DNA of 64,000 bases from Candidatus Obscuribacterales bacterium (GTDB taxonomy: Bacteria; Cyanobacteriota; Vampirovibrionia; Obscuribacterales; Obscuribacteraceae), in contig JAKFVU010000013.1 of assembly GCA_021732025.1 (NCBI GenBank), forward strand, positions 1-64,000. The letters run 5' to 3'. Made by a program: the position numbers and the translations under genes. Position 1 is the stretch's first letter; each line of letters begins with the position of its first letter. The notes beneath the pieces were generated by a model. That model was not told where the DNA came from. It worked only from the letters and a program-made list of their open reading frames with translations, and made no database searches. This document shows, piece after piece, positions 8,887 to 17,262 of the stretch.

Positions 8887-8936
8887 TGTGAAAACGAGGA
8901 ACATAACCGCGCATTGCAATCAGGCAGTTTCGCAAA

Positions 8937-9728
8937 CTACTGAACAATCTTGCCCGCATGGACATCAAAGCGCTTCTGCACCTCAAGAATTTTTTCGTCT
9001 TCTCCAAGGTCACGCAGCTTGTTAAGATACCGGCGCAATGCCCGAACAACATTTGGATGTTTTCTGCCAAGCTGATACTGCAAAGCAAAAATGCCATTCT
9101 CACCTTGTGTCAGCATATCTTCCATGCCTTCCTGCTGACTGACGCTATAAATCATACTGGCGCGTTCGTACTGAGCACTACCGTGGCCAAGAGTCAGTTC
9201 CAACAATTCCATCGAAGAAAATAGCAGGTCTTTGGCATCAGCAAGTTTGCCATCATATACGTACATTACCGCCAGATCGCTCATAACGTAAGCCAATTGA
9301 ACAGCTCCGTCTTCGTTGAGGTCTTCTAAAATCAGCATAGCCTGGCGCAACTCTTGCTCAGCACTGGCGTGATCGCCTAGCTCTAAGTGCGTTTGTGCAT
9401 GAAAGCGCAAAGACACGGCGTAAAGCTCTCGCAATGCCGGCTCGCTAGCTCCCGAGAGAGCACGAATGGCCTGGTCTAAATGCTTCTGCGCCTCGCTCAA
9501 CCTACCTGTGGCAATATACAGCGCCCCTAGGCCCATATGGCAGGCATTAACAGCGAAAACATGGTCTTTTAGTTGCTTAGCTTGTTCAATAGCCCTAAAC
9601 AAAAGGGTCTCACACTGGCGAAATTCGCCCTGATGATAGGCTCCCTTAGCCGCGCTGATGCGCGATTTCCATAGCTTGGTTGGCTGGTCGACAGTCTCGA
9701 TTGCGTCGTTTAAGCGTTTTTGAGCCAT
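8937..9728 (-). CDS. TPR-repeat protein (cytoplasmic)
   Basis: The open frame starts at 9767, but the ATG at 9728 (MAQKRLND) has GAAGG eight bases upstream and is preferred. There is no signal peptide. The chain is built of tetratricopeptide helices: YHQGEFRQCETLLFRAI, ACHMGLGALYIATGRL, LELGDHASAEQELRQAM, DLAVMYVYDGKLADA and LGRKHPNVVRALRRY. The last unit has the kinesin-light-chain style H-P-N-V. TPR units hold protein partners; the partner is unknown. It stands alone between a convergent hydrolase and the DUF4240-like gene on the same strand. Confidence 0.75.
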   Translation of the reverse strand: MAQKRLNDAIETVDQPTKLWKSRISAAKGAYHQGEFRQCETLLFRAIEQAKQLKDHVFAVNACHMGLGALYIATGRLSEAQKHLDQAIRALSGASEPALRELYAVSLRFHAQTHLELGDHASAEQELRQAMLILEDLNEDGAVQLAYVMSDLAVMYVYDGKLADAKDLLFSSMELLELTLGHGSAQYERASMIYSVSQQEGMEDMLTQGENGIFALQYQLGRKHPNVVRALRRYLNKLRDLGEDEKILEVQKRFDVHAGKIVQ

Positions 9729-9816
9729 AGTATGAACCTTCAAAGGACTGAATCTGTGGGGAAGCAAAGATACCAGATGCGCACCCCGACTTTCGCTACA
9801 TCCGCATTAATCAACT

Positions 9817-10215
9817 CTAGATCTGGCCTTTCTCTTTAAAGATTGCAACCGGAGCGTAGCCAAAGGCTTCACACCTGACTAATAAATTGGGCCGATCAAT
9901 CGTAAGCCACGCCTCGTCTGGGCTTCTTAAAAAACTGCCAAAGGCGTCCTGCCCACGCGAAATTAAACCGGCTAGAAAGTTTTGAATTTCAAACTCACTG
10001 AAGCCTTGATTAAGAAGAAAAGCAACCAGCAGCGGAGAATTTTCTAGCGCTACCTGCTTGACTTGCTCATGCATCAAAACAAATTGCGAAAGCTTCACAT
10101 CTGGCAATGCAGCCAGGACGTTCCAGTAACTCAAATAGTGCTCTTCGAGAAAATACGGCGTTGAAGGGTCGATCAATGCCGAATCAACAATCTTCCAAAA
10201 TTCATCTTCAGTCAT
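9817..10215 (-). CDS. DUF4240-like small protein
   Basis: The frame is open to a GTG at 10242, but MTEDEFWKIVDSA from the ATG at 10215 is the conserved beginning of DUF4240 proteins, so I place the start there. About 132 residues, no signal peptide, mostly helical, with DEAWLTIDRP in the second half. DUF4240 members are small cytoplasmic proteins of unknown function and are often found near accessory or immunity-type genes. It is divergent from the retron-type reverse transcriptase with a shared 168-base gap, so the two could share regulation, but nothing shows they work together. Confidence 0.6.
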   Translation of the reverse strand: MTEDEFWKIVDSALIDPSTPYFLEEHYLSYWNVLAALPDVKLSQFVLMHEQVKQVALENSPLLVAFLLNQGFSEFEIQNFLAGLISRGQDAFGSFLRSPDEAWLTIDRPNLLVRCEAFGYAPVAIFKEKGQI

Positions 10216-10275
10216 TGGGCACTCTAGCAATACATAAGGCACTGTAGTCTACATCGATCGACAGTCGATAAATCC

Positions 10276-10304
10276 TTGACAGTGATGTCAGCTGTTTCTA
10301 CAAT
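10276..10304 (+). promoter_or_regulatory. Near-consensus sigma70-type promoter of the RT gene
   Basis: TTGACA (10276-10281), a 17-base spacer, then TACAAT (10299-10304). This is close to the ideal housekeeping promoter and predicts a transcript start near 10311, about 72 bases before the RT start codon. Just upstream, ATCGACAGTCGAT (about 10255-10270) is an odd palindrome that could be an operator. Confidence 0.7.
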
Positions 10305-10324
10305 GCAAACAGATTATGAAATAT

Positions 10325-10379
10325 GACTGGCGAGTCGCTAGTCGATTACCGAGAAAACAAAAAGCAGCGACGCGTAATC
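10325..10379 (+). ncRNA. Structured RNA leader of the retron-type RT
   Basis: Two stem candidates lie between the predicted transcript start and the RT start codon. The first (10325-10343) pairs GACTGGCG with CGCTAGTC around a 3-base loop, eight pairs with one G-U. The second (10344-10379) closes GATTAC against GTAATC over a 24-base loop. A retron msr-msd RNA normally lies here, but the leader is only about 72 nt, shorter than a usual msr-msd. It may be part of a non-canonical retron RNA or simply a regulatory leader. Confidence 0.35.
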
Positions 10380-10383
10380 AATT

Positions 10384-11550
10384 ATGAGTCATCAAACTTC
10401 AAAGTTGAACATTGATGATATCGGCAAGCAACTGGGGCTAACGCCCCAGTTTTTGTTTGAAGCGGCCGATGCAGCTTCGACCCAATACATGATTTTTGAT
10501 CTGCCAAAACGGGCAGGCGGCCTAAGAACCATCTGCTCTCCCAAGAACGAACTAAAGCGAATCCAGCGGGCAATCCTTGAAGCATTGCTTTGGGAATTTG
10601 AGATGCCAGCACATGTTCATGGCTGTGTTCGCGGACGTTCAATCGTCACAAATGCAGAGCCGCATGTTAATAAAGCCTTGGTGCTGACTCTCGATATCAA
10701 AGATTTTTTCGGATCGGTAGGCGTAGAACTGGTAAGGAGCATCTATCAAGAGCGGTTTAACTGTGACGAATACACTGCAGATATTCTGACAAAACTCACT
10801 ACATACGGAAATTTCTTGCCGCAAGGTGCGCCGACCAGCCCTACTTTGGCCAACATTGCAGCACTTCCACTCGATCAATCGATACTAGAAATCTGCAATC
10901 AAAATTTGGCCACATTTGGCTTCAGCCGCTACGTTGATGATATCACTCTATCTGGTGACTCCAAATTGGCACTGCTGCTACCTGAGTTTTACCTAGCCGT
11001 CAAAAACCACGGCTTCACAGCCAACAAGAACAAGCTCAAGGTCGGCCTTCCTGCAAATCGGCAAAAAGTGACAGGAATAATAGTAAACAAGAAACTGAGT
11101 CCACCAAAGAAATTGGTGCGCAAAATTCGTCAGCAGCTATATTACTGTGCTCGATTCGGCATTGAAGATCACTGTGAACGTGAGGGCACTAACCCACAAG
11201 AATTCCTCAATCAACTACACGGGATGCTCGGATACATAAGAATGACAGAACCCGAACTAGCTGACAAATTCAAGATTCAACTGATCGACATTCAGTCTGG
11301 AATATCATTTAAAACCTTTGACCAAGAAGAAGCCAAGTTTCACCTGCTTAAATTCGCAATCGAGGAAGAGGTAAACGTCACTTTCACCTACGAGAACTCT
11401 CACAGAAGGGTTGCTCCGTCTGACCTTTACATAGACGATGAGAGTGGGGTCAAGACTTTGCGGGCCTTTCAAATATTCCCTGAAAGCGGCTGGGAGCGCT
11501 TCAATATTCTCTCCATTCAATCGCTACAGATTGAAGGGCACACAAGTTGA
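10384..11550 (+). CDS. Retron-type reverse transcriptase with C-terminal WYL-like domain
   Basis: 388 residues from ATG. RT core: LDIKDFF with catalytic Asp104, LPQGAPTSP at 145-153 and YVDD at 183-186. Both retron hallmarks are present: NAxxH as NAEPH at 90-94, and VTG at 229-231 (KVTGIIVN). LHGMLGYIRM near 280 matches the retron thumb. After about residue 318 a second domain begins: AIEEEVNVTFTYEN, RRVAPSDLY, KTLRAFQI and a WERF...ILSIQSL ending, the pattern of a WYL domain (ligand- or nucleic-acid-sensing module of regulators and defence genes). Retron RTs copy part of a structured RNA into branched msDNA and are known phage defence components. The fused WYL may be sensor or effector. No standard msr-msd is obvious. 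Confidence 0.88.
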   Translation: MSHQTSKLNIDDIGKQLGLTPQFLFEAADAASTQYMIFDLPKRAGGLRTICSPKNELKRIQRAILEALLWEFEMPAHVHGCVRGRSIVTNAEPHVNKALVLTLDIKDFFGSVGVELVRSIYQERFNCDEYTADILTKLTTYGNFLPQGAPTSPTLANIAALPLDQSILEICNQNLATFGFSRYVDDITLSGDSKLALLLPEFYLAVKNHGFTANKNKLKVGLPANRQKVTGIIVNKKLSPPKKLVRKIRQQLYYCARFGIEDHCEREGTNPQEFLNQLHGMLGYIRMTEPELADKFKIQLIDIQSGISFKTFDQEEAKFHLLKFAIEEEVNVTFTYENSHRRVAPSDLYIDDESGVKTLRAFQIFPESGWERFNILSIQSLQIEGHTS

Positions 11551-11622
11551 GAGGGCTGATTTCATCTCCGGGTAGGCCAATTGGATCGATTAGTTAAGCC
11601 TTAACCTTTTCTTTCCCGAATT

Positions 11623-11656
11623 AGGACTATAACGTAGTTACGAACGTTGGAGTCCT
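11623..11656 (+). promoter_or_regulatory. Hairpin sequestering the Shine-Dalgarno of the 60-aa ORF
   Basis: AGGACT (11623-11628) pairs with AGTCCT (11651-11656), and inside it AACGT pairs with ACGTT. The GGAG ribosome binding site of the next ORF (11649-11652) lies in the 3' arm. When folded the stem would hide the site, which suggests translational control. Confidence 0.5.
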
Positions 11657-11659
11657 AAA

Positions 11660-11842
11660 ATGAGTATTGTAATTACCCGTCTCACAGAAGTTGAAATTGC
11701 ATCGCAAAATTCAACAGAAGTGCGCTGGTTGTCAGAACCTGAGATTGAGCTGTTAAGCAACAGACTGGTCGAAATCGTCTACGAAGAAATGGCAAAGAAA
11801 GAGAGCTGTCTAGTGAACAAATTAAACTATCCAGCTCGATAA
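11660..11842 (+). CDS. Small protein of 60 aa downstream of the retron-type RT
   Basis: ATG at 11660 with GGAG seven bases upstream, a convincing ribosome binding site. The 60 residues are acidic and helical (EPEIELLSNRLVEIVYEEMAKK), with no signal peptide or membrane segment. I do not recognise it. It lies 109 bases after the RT on the same strand and its start is buried in a hairpin. It could be an accessory of the RT system or an unrelated orphan; nothing in the sequence decides this. Confidence 0.5.
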   Translation: MSIVITRLTEVEIASQNSTEVRWLSEPEIELLSNRLVEIVYEEMAKKESCLVNKLNYPAR

Positions 11843-11901
11843 ATCGAAATATACAGAGGGTATATTGGCGCTGTAACCGCGCTAAGAGCTAAGAAGAATA
11901 G

Positions 11902-12564
11902 ATGCACTCATCGAAAATCTGTTTTACACGACCGCTGATGCTAGCTGGCATGTTAGCCGGTCTGCTATCGAATTCGTTAGTAGCATTTGCCGCAACCATT
12001 GACCCAAATTCACTAACTGCAGACTTCGCCGAACGCGACGCTATGCCCGAATCGCGAGTTTCAAAATCAAAATGGTACGAGAAAGGCCGCTTTGACTCTT
12101 GGGGGCCACGGGCTGAGGCCTATCCCTCACCTGCTATTCCTGGTGGCTGTGACCCAATTCAGTGGCAACGTGCGCGCGTAGTCGCAGTGGCAGAAAAGTA
12201 CATCGGCCTTCCCTACAAACATCATCATATTCCCGCCTGGTCACCAGAAGAGGGGCCAGGGCTAGACTGTTCCAACTTCACCTCATGGGTCTACAATTAC
12301 GGCCTCGGGTTAAAATTCAACAGTGACGTGCACAAGCAGGCAGATGGCCCTGACGCACCGGGAAGACGCCTGAACCCAGGCGAACAATTTGTGGCAGGAG
12401 ACCTGCTCTACATTCTCAAAAATGACCGCTCGGAAGTTTCGCATGTGGTGATCTTCATTGACGAAGGCCACGTCATAGACTCGCACGACGGCAGCGTGCA
12501 AGTGCGTGAATTCAAGGGCTGGTATCGCACTCATTTATCGCATGCACGAAGAATAATTGAGTAA
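11902..12564 (+). CDS. Exported NlpC/P60-family peptidase
   Basis: 220 residues. The signal peptide runs to about residue 31 (LAGMLAGLLSNSLVAFAA). The catalytic domain begins at WQRARVVAVAEKYIGLPY. Cys123 lies in GLDCSNFTSWVY and His181 in VSHVVIFI, with a further His at 190 or 195 as the polar third residue: the standard NlpC/P60 order and spacing. These enzymes cut peptidoglycan stem peptides or related amides in the periplasm. ATG at 11902 follows AAGAAGAATAG. It stands apart from the RT and is convergent with the pseudopilin gene after it. Confidence 0.88.
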   Translation: MHSSKICFTRPLMLAGMLAGLLSNSLVAFAATIDPNSLTADFAERDAMPESRVSKSKWYEKGRFDSWGPRAEAYPSPAIPGGCDPIQWQRARVVAVAEKYIGLPYKHHHIPAWSPEEGPGLDCSNFTSWVYNYGLGLKFNSDVHKQADGPDAPGRRLNPGEQFVAGDLLYILKNDRSEVSHVVIFIDEGHVIDSHDGSVQVREFKGWYRTHLSHARRIIE

Positions 12565-12578
12565 GGCCTGGCACTACA

Positions 12579-13493
12579 CTACTGCTGCGTCGACCCGCCT
12601 GTGGCACTAGCGGCGCCGATGCAACTCATCTTAGATGAAGCATTAGGACCAAGCCCGGTACCGACCGGTAACCAAACTTTTACACGGCAAGCAGATGGTA
12701 AGTTGTCACCAATTACGGTGTCATAATTTGCATTCAAAATAATTCGAGCTGGAGCTACCGTCTTCATCACAGGAGCTGACAAGGCGCTGATCTTAAAGGT
12801 CAAATCACTATCATCACTAGGCAATTTAGCATCAATATCATGCTTGTAGAGCTTCATTCCCGCAGTGGAAGCATAATTCTGTTCTAGATCAAATGATTCT
12901 AGTTCAGGAATGTTCTTCAGCACTTCAACATTCGATTCAGTGTTGACGACGCGACCACACTGCCAACCAGCCAACAGTGGCTCTTCAACCTTCATCCAAG
13001 GAAGATACATGGCGTAGGTCTTGTTGATTTCTTCAAACTTCTTCTCCATGGCCAATCGGGCTTCTTTCTTCGCCACTATGGATAGTTGCTTGCGTTGTGC
13101 TTCAAGAGTCTTAGCTGAATCACGCGATTCGTCTAAGAGGTCTTCAGCGAGCCACGCTATGCCAGGATACTTCTCTTTGCATTCATCTAATTGTTGTCTT
13201 CCTGAAAATACTATCTGGCGATTTCTGGCAATCATGTTATTCATTTGCCCGATGCGATCTTTATCATTGAGCTTGCGAGCGGCTGCTAGAGCCATTTCGT
13301 TAGCAGACGCTTGCAGTCGGTTATGCTCAAAGAAAAGACCGCCATAGCTGTACCCAATCAACAGAGAGACAGCCAAAAGACCGATAACTACCATGGCAAG
13401 AATCAAGACAGAACCGCTGCTCTGCCTTAATTGCCGCCGATTGCAACGGCTGCGAATCTTGCTATTTCTCTGAATGTTATTGAGTACACTCAT
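12579..13493 (-). CDS. TadG-like pseudopilin
   Basis: The ATG at 13493 has AAGGA six bases upstream and is chosen over the ATG at 13499. A short basic leader precedes one hydrophobic segment (SVLILAMVVIGLLAVSLLIGYSYGG), followed by the typical helix LQASANEMALAAARKL of TadG/TadE proteins. The remaining 230 residues are extracytoplasmic: a coiled-coil region (about 80-155) and a beta-rich end with two Cys. Tad minor pseudopilins help assemble or prime Flp-type pili. Two more TadE-like genes lie next to it, but no TadA/B/C or CpaF is in the window. The usual von Willebrand domain of full TadG is absent. Confidence 0.65.
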   Translation of the reverse strand: MSVLNNIQRNSKIRSRCNRRQLRQSSGSVLILAMVVIGLLAVSLLIGYSYGGLFFEHNRLQASANEMALAAARKLNDKDRIGQMNNMIARNRQIVFSGRQQLDECKEKYPGIAWLAEDLLDESRDSAKTLEAQRKQLSIVAKKEARLAMEKKFEEINKTYAMYLPWMKVEEPLLAGWQCGRVVNTESNVEVLKNIPELESFDLEQNYASTAGMKLYKHDIDAKLPSDDSDLTFKISALSAPVMKTVAPARIILNANYDTVIGDNLPSACRVKVWLPVGTGLGPNASSKMSCIGAASATGGSTQQ

Positions 13494-13527
13494 CGCCATT
13501 CCTTCTAGCTCTAATCGCTGTTAGAGT

Positions 13528-14100
13528 CTATTCGTTTACGAAATACTGAGAAGTAATAGGATTCCTGCTGAAGTTTTCCCAAGGTGATGAGGTATGCAAA
13601 TGCAAAGTAATCGGGCTGGTAAACCCGGGCAAACCAGCCGCCGAACTGAACAACGGAGCGATCGAACAATCAGCCGACAGCTCCATACTATATAAACTTG
13701 GCTGGAAGCTACCGTCAGGCAGCCATTCTGCAGGAATGGAAACACCATTGGGCACTGCGATTTGACTCGATCCATCTTTTGAAATAATCGTTAGCTTCAA
13801 TTTTGGATTAGCAATAGTGACCGAGCACTTCTCTAAAATTGAAGTGAACCATGGGTCTTTAGTAAACATATCGTAGGCCTCTGTGCGCTTCTCACAGAGA
13901 ACGACCCGGTGAGACATCTCTGTCATTGCGCCTTCAACAATTAGATAGCGAATCGGGATAATGGCAATATTGAAAAGCGGCGCGAATACAAAACCAATGA
14001 GAACAATTAAGCCAACGGCGAATTCGGTAATAGCGTGACCACTAGAGCTTCTGCGATTTGATTGACGGCCTCGGGATTGGAAATTTAGTGCGCCATTCAT
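13528..14100 (-). CDS. TadE-like pseudopilin
   Basis: ATG at 14100, with AGGTG at suitable spacing; the GTG at 14109 is less likely. About 190 residues. Basic leader (SRGRQSNRRSSSG), then HAITEFAVGLIVLIGFVFAP with the conserved Glu one helix turn into the hydrophobic segment, which is the TadE signature (Glu5-like position of the processed pseudopilin). The rest is a small beta-rich extracytoplasmic domain. It is transcribed ahead of the TadG-like gene, 28 bases apart, so probably cotranscribed. Confidence 0.7.
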   Translation of the reverse strand: MNGALNFQSRGRQSNRRSSSGHAITEFAVGLIVLIGFVFAPLFNIAIIPIRYLIVEGAMTEMSHRVVLCEKRTEAYDMFTKDPWFTSILEKCSVTIANPKLKLTIISKDGSSQIAVPNGVSIPAEWLPDGSFQPSLYSMELSADCSIAPLFSSAAGLPGFTSPITLHLHTSSPWENFSRNPITSQYFVNE

Positions 14101-14342
14101 GCTAAACACCTATCTGCTGGTAAGTGCAATACTGTTGCATTTGGGGATTTAGGGCGGATGCATTTATTTTTGACCAAAATTCAGAGTAATTTTGAAGTTC
14201 CATGTACTACCGATGAAATGTGATAGGGCAATGCTCTTTCGCCCCCTAATTAATAGGCCTTGATGGTCAGTATCTCTAGTAAAGGCCGCAGGGCCAATTC
14301 CATTGCCGGAAGCCCAAAGCTAGACAAGCAAGGATGCGAAAA

Positions 14343-14891
14343 ATGCCAAGAGCCAACCTACAAACTAAAAGAATTTCCTTGCCTACTCGCACAATAAAAC
14401 TACCAGCAGGGCGTTGCAGCCAGGGTCAAGGAATAGTTGAACTTGTAGTCGCGCTTGTCTGCCTGGTGCCAGTAGGTCTCGTATTGATTGACCTGGGATT
14501 TGTGGCGATTGGCGCAGGTATGAACGATGCGGCCTGCCGTGATGCTGCCCGTGCAGCTGCTTCTGGCGCACCCTCTGAACTAACAACAGCCGACAATCGA
14601 ACCATTTCCTCAGACAAATCACCATACCTGCGGGCCCAGTCGGTCATCAAGAAAATCTATGCCACCAATGTACCAGCCAAAATACGACAAAACATTGAGG
14701 CGGTTGAATCAGTAAAAGATGTGCCACCAGCAGAGTCAGGTGGCGCCGTTGACGGTGAAGTAAGCGTCAAAACAACGGTTGATGTCTATCCACCATTTAT
14801 AGTTGGCAAAATAGTAGGAGATGGTGGCATTGCACTATCTTCCAAACACAGTGTGCCTTTCACCTATGTGATGCCAGCAACAGCGCCTTAA
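14343..14891 (+). CDS. TadE-like pseudopilin, divergent copy
   Basis: The ATG at 14343 has AAGGA eight bases upstream; the ATG at 14334 overlaps that motif and is less likely. After a basic leader, GQGIVELVVALVCLVPVGLVL carries the conserved Glu, then NDAACRDAARAAASG follows the helix typical of TadE. The C-terminal part is a soluble beta-rich domain. It is transcribed away from the two other Tad-like genes across a 240-base gap, so the three may form a divergent pseudopilin locus. Confidence 0.72.
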   Translation: MPRANLQTKRISLPTRTIKLPAGRCSQGQGIVELVVALVCLVPVGLVLIDLGFVAIGAGMNDAACRDAARAAASGAPSELTTADNRTISSDKSPYLRAQSVIKKIYATNVPAKIRQNIEAVESVKDVPPAESGGAVDGEVSVKTTVDVYPPFIVGKIVGDGGIALSSKHSVPFTYVMPATAP

Positions 14892-15014
14892 CGAACGGCC
14901 TAAATACTCTACGCACGGTCTTACATTCGACTGCGTCAATGGTGGATGGATGAACCATTGAACCCGTTAAAAAGGCTTGTTTTCACAACCCATGCCAAAG
15001 TCAAACATTGCTAA

Positions 15015-15656
15015 TTACCGATAAAGCACAGTCTTCATGCCATCTTGCTCTGAATAAATATTGAGAATGAGATCGGCGCTGAAGCCTTCTTCAAAATCAC
15101 TACTGTTTGGAGGCGCTTGCTGCAGGCCTCGATTCATCAACTCGTTGACTATCTCTGGATAAGAGTCATTGGGCAAGCGCACTTGCACAATTGGATTTTT
15201 GTTCAAGAAAGTATCAATCGCCAAGCGCAAAATGGCATTGGCAGCGGCCTTGCGCTCTTCACTAGTGACACTGCCACCCTTGTGCTTAACCTTGAGACAA
15301 ACGCCTTCGCCTTGGGGCAAATCAAATTTGCGCTGCTTTTCCATACCGTAGGCTTTACCGTTATTGAACCAAAGATACTCGTATGCCTTCTTCTCATCTT
15401 CTTTATTGGGCGCATAGTAAGCTACTTGCACTTTCTCAATTTTCTTCAGACTAGAACCTTCGTACTGAAACTGTCTGTCTAGGCCTTTAGTCTCCAACTC
15501 CACTACCCAATCGTAGGGCGAGGAGACCATATCCGCCATTACCTGCGGTGCAAACGAAAACGCCATCATCAACGACAGCGTGGAAGTAAGGTGAATCCTC
15601 TTCCAGTTATTGATTCGTTTCCCGCCAATCGTATTCTTCAAGCCACTCAGTTTCAT
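15015..15656 (-). CDS. Exported protein of unknown function
   Basis: 213 residues from an ATG; the signal peptide ends near MADMV (about residue 43) after a long basic n-region (GKRINNWKRIHLTSTLSLMMAFSFAP). The mature part is mixed alpha/beta with KVQVAYYAP, KVKHKGGSVTSEERKAAANAILRLAID and a C-terminal strand ADLILNIYSEQDG. I do not recognise a family. It follows the subtilisin gene on the same strand with a terminator-like hairpin between, so it probably has its own promoter. Confidence 0.6.
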   Translation of the reverse strand: MKLSGLKNTIGGKRINNWKRIHLTSTLSLMMAFSFAPQVMADMVSSPYDWVVELETKGLDRQFQYEGSSLKKIEKVQVAYYAPNKEDEKKAYEYLWFNNGKAYGMEKQRKFDLPQGEGVCLKVKHKGGSVTSEERKAAANAILRLAIDTFLNKNPIVQVRLPNDSYPEIVNELMNRGLQQAPPNSSDFEEGFSADLILNIYSEQDGMKTVLYR

Positions 15657-15674
15657 TGTTCAATCCTCTTTCCT

Positions 15675-15707
15675 AAAGAAGAGGACCCTATGAGGATCCT
15701 CTTCTTT
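15675..15707 (-). terminator. Terminator hairpin after the subtilisin gene
   Basis: An 11-bp perfect stem (AAAGAAGAGGA with TCCTCTTCTTT) with an 11-base loop, placed just after the subtilisin stop at 15724. The stem ends in T-rich sequence on the minus strand, which fits intrinsic termination. Confidence 0.65.
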
Positions 15708-15723
15708 GGCTGTATCGCGTTAG

Positions 15724-17106
15724 TTAGATACCACCGGTTGCCAAATCTACTGCTTTCTTAGCATCTGGCATACCCCAACCGAAGTAGGGGTTCCAGCCAG
15801 GTACCGAGTTAACACAACTTGCTTTGAGTATTTGCTCAACTGCGACGTTGGGCAAAACTGGATTTCTACTCAAAATCAAGGAGGCAACTGCAGCTACAAT
15901 TGGGCAGGAGAACGATGTTCCGTTAACGCTTGTGGAAGTACCGTCGATGGCTGTCACTACAATTCCTTTGCCCGGTGCAGTGAAATCAACAGAGGTACCA
16001 AAGTTAGAGAAGTCGGCGAGACTGCCGCTTGAGTCGATGGCTGAAACGAAATTGATATAAGGGCAGTTGGGTGTACCATCGAAGATTCCGTCATTGCCAG
16101 CTGAGAGGAAGAGTAGCCCTTGGCGAGCGTAGTAGTACTCTGCGAAAATCTTGTGCAACGGTGCATGCAGTGCGGCATTGTGGAAGCCATAATAAGGTCC
16201 ACCGTAGCTGAGGTTTACGATTCTGGCACCAGATGTGAACACTTTGAACATGGCGCAGGCAATGGACAAATCATCAGTCATGGCCGGTGAACCGGGGGCA
16301 GCGTCAGCAATGCGAATAGGATATACCGTTCCAGATGGTGCAATTCCAGCGCCAACCTGCGAGTTATTCATAGTGCCGACAGCGCATGAGGCCACCCAAG
16401 TTCCGTGGCCGTGACGGTCGGTGTTAGCTCCAGAAGACGCTTCAGCAGCGATTGCACCGGCAAGGTCGGTCACGCCCGGCAGACTACCAGTTGCCATTAA
16501 AATTCCACCCAGAGTCTTAGCTGCTGCGGTGTTGGCATCAAAGCCTTTTTCTACTTTGCCATTCAAGTCAGCCACTCCACCCTGACAGCCAGAGTCAAGT
16601 ACAGCTATTTTGGCACCGCCCCGCCCTTTGTCCCAAGCCTTAGGACAGTTCATCGCAGTCAAATGCCACGATGTAGCAAAGTTCGGATCGTTAGGTACCA
16701 TATTGGCGCTGAAGCGATAGTTGCGGCCCACTGCAGCAAAGTGCTTTTTATCACCGGTTAACTTCTTCTCGGTCTCCAAGAAATGCCCTTTCTCAGTCTT
16801 GACCACAAGCATTCTCAGGCGGCCGTCACCAAGAGTAGCGATGACAGTTCCATGAACATCTTCTAGAGCTTCTTTGACTTCATCACTCTCGGCTTTCATA
16901 TCAGGGCAGATAAGAAGAGTGTCTGGCTGCCAGGTAACGTTTGGCCTGACCTGTTTAGTTGCTGATCTATTTGTAGGGGTTTTCAATTTCAATTCGGAAC
17001 TGAGAGCAGGCAATTGCATCGCTCCCAAGATCATTGAACATGACAGAGCTGTGGCAAACAGCCGTTGACTTTGCCTGGACACCAATCCGGAAACTTTGCG
17101 ATTCAT
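15724..17106 (-). CDS. Subtilisin-like serine protease (S8), exported
   Basis: Start placed at the ATG at 17106, with GGAG upstream; an ATG at 17121 is possible. Signal peptide to about residue 37. Residues 60-130 resemble an I9-type propeptide (LLICPDMK, LRMLVVKTEKG). The catalytic triad is complete: Asp171 in AVLDSGCQGG, His234 in HGHGTWVAS and Ser398 in NGTSFSCP, with the oxyanion Asn in SAGNDG. Such enzymes are secreted endopeptidases activated by removal of the propeptide. Extra loops around 185-230 lengthen the domain. A terminator-like hairpin follows. The family call is certain; the substrate is unknown. Confidence 0.92.
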   Translation of the reverse strand: MNRKVSGLVSRQSQRLFATALSCSMILGAMQLPALSSELKLKTPTNRSATKQVRPNVTWQPDTLLICPDMKAESDEVKEALEDVHGTVIATLGDGRLRMLVVKTEKGHFLETEKKLTGDKKHFAAVGRNYRFSANMVPNDPNFATSWHLTAMNCPKAWDKGRGGAKIAVLDSGCQGGVADLNGKVEKGFDANTAAAKTLGGILMATGSLPGVTDLAGAIAAEASSGANTDRHGHGTWVASCAVGTMNNSQVGAGIAPSGTVYPIRIADAAPGSPAMTDDLSIACAMFKVFTSGARIVNLSYGGPYYGFHNAALHAPLHKIFAEYYYARQGLLFLSAGNDGIFDGTPNCPYINFVSAIDSSGSLADFSNFGTSVDFTAPGKGIVVTAIDGTSTSVNGTSFSCPIVAAVASLILSRNPVLPNVAVEQILKASCVNSVPGWNPYFGWGMPDAKKAVDLATGGI

Positions 17107-17262
17107 CTCTTTGTGCTCCATTGGTAACTAAGGACTCCCCGCTGTACGAGAGCCTCAACCGAGCACACAAAATAATTAGGCAGGTTAGCAAAAGTCGTGC
17201 GGAACAAACGCCAATAAACTGGTTGCAGTACCAGTTTCAGGGTTTACCATTTTGCGAAATAC

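Noticed and set aside
10384-11550. Diversity-generating retroelement or group II intron RT
   Set aside because: The RT has QGAPTSP, NAxxH and VTG (retron), no maturase or HNH domain, and no template/variable repeat pair was seen nearby.
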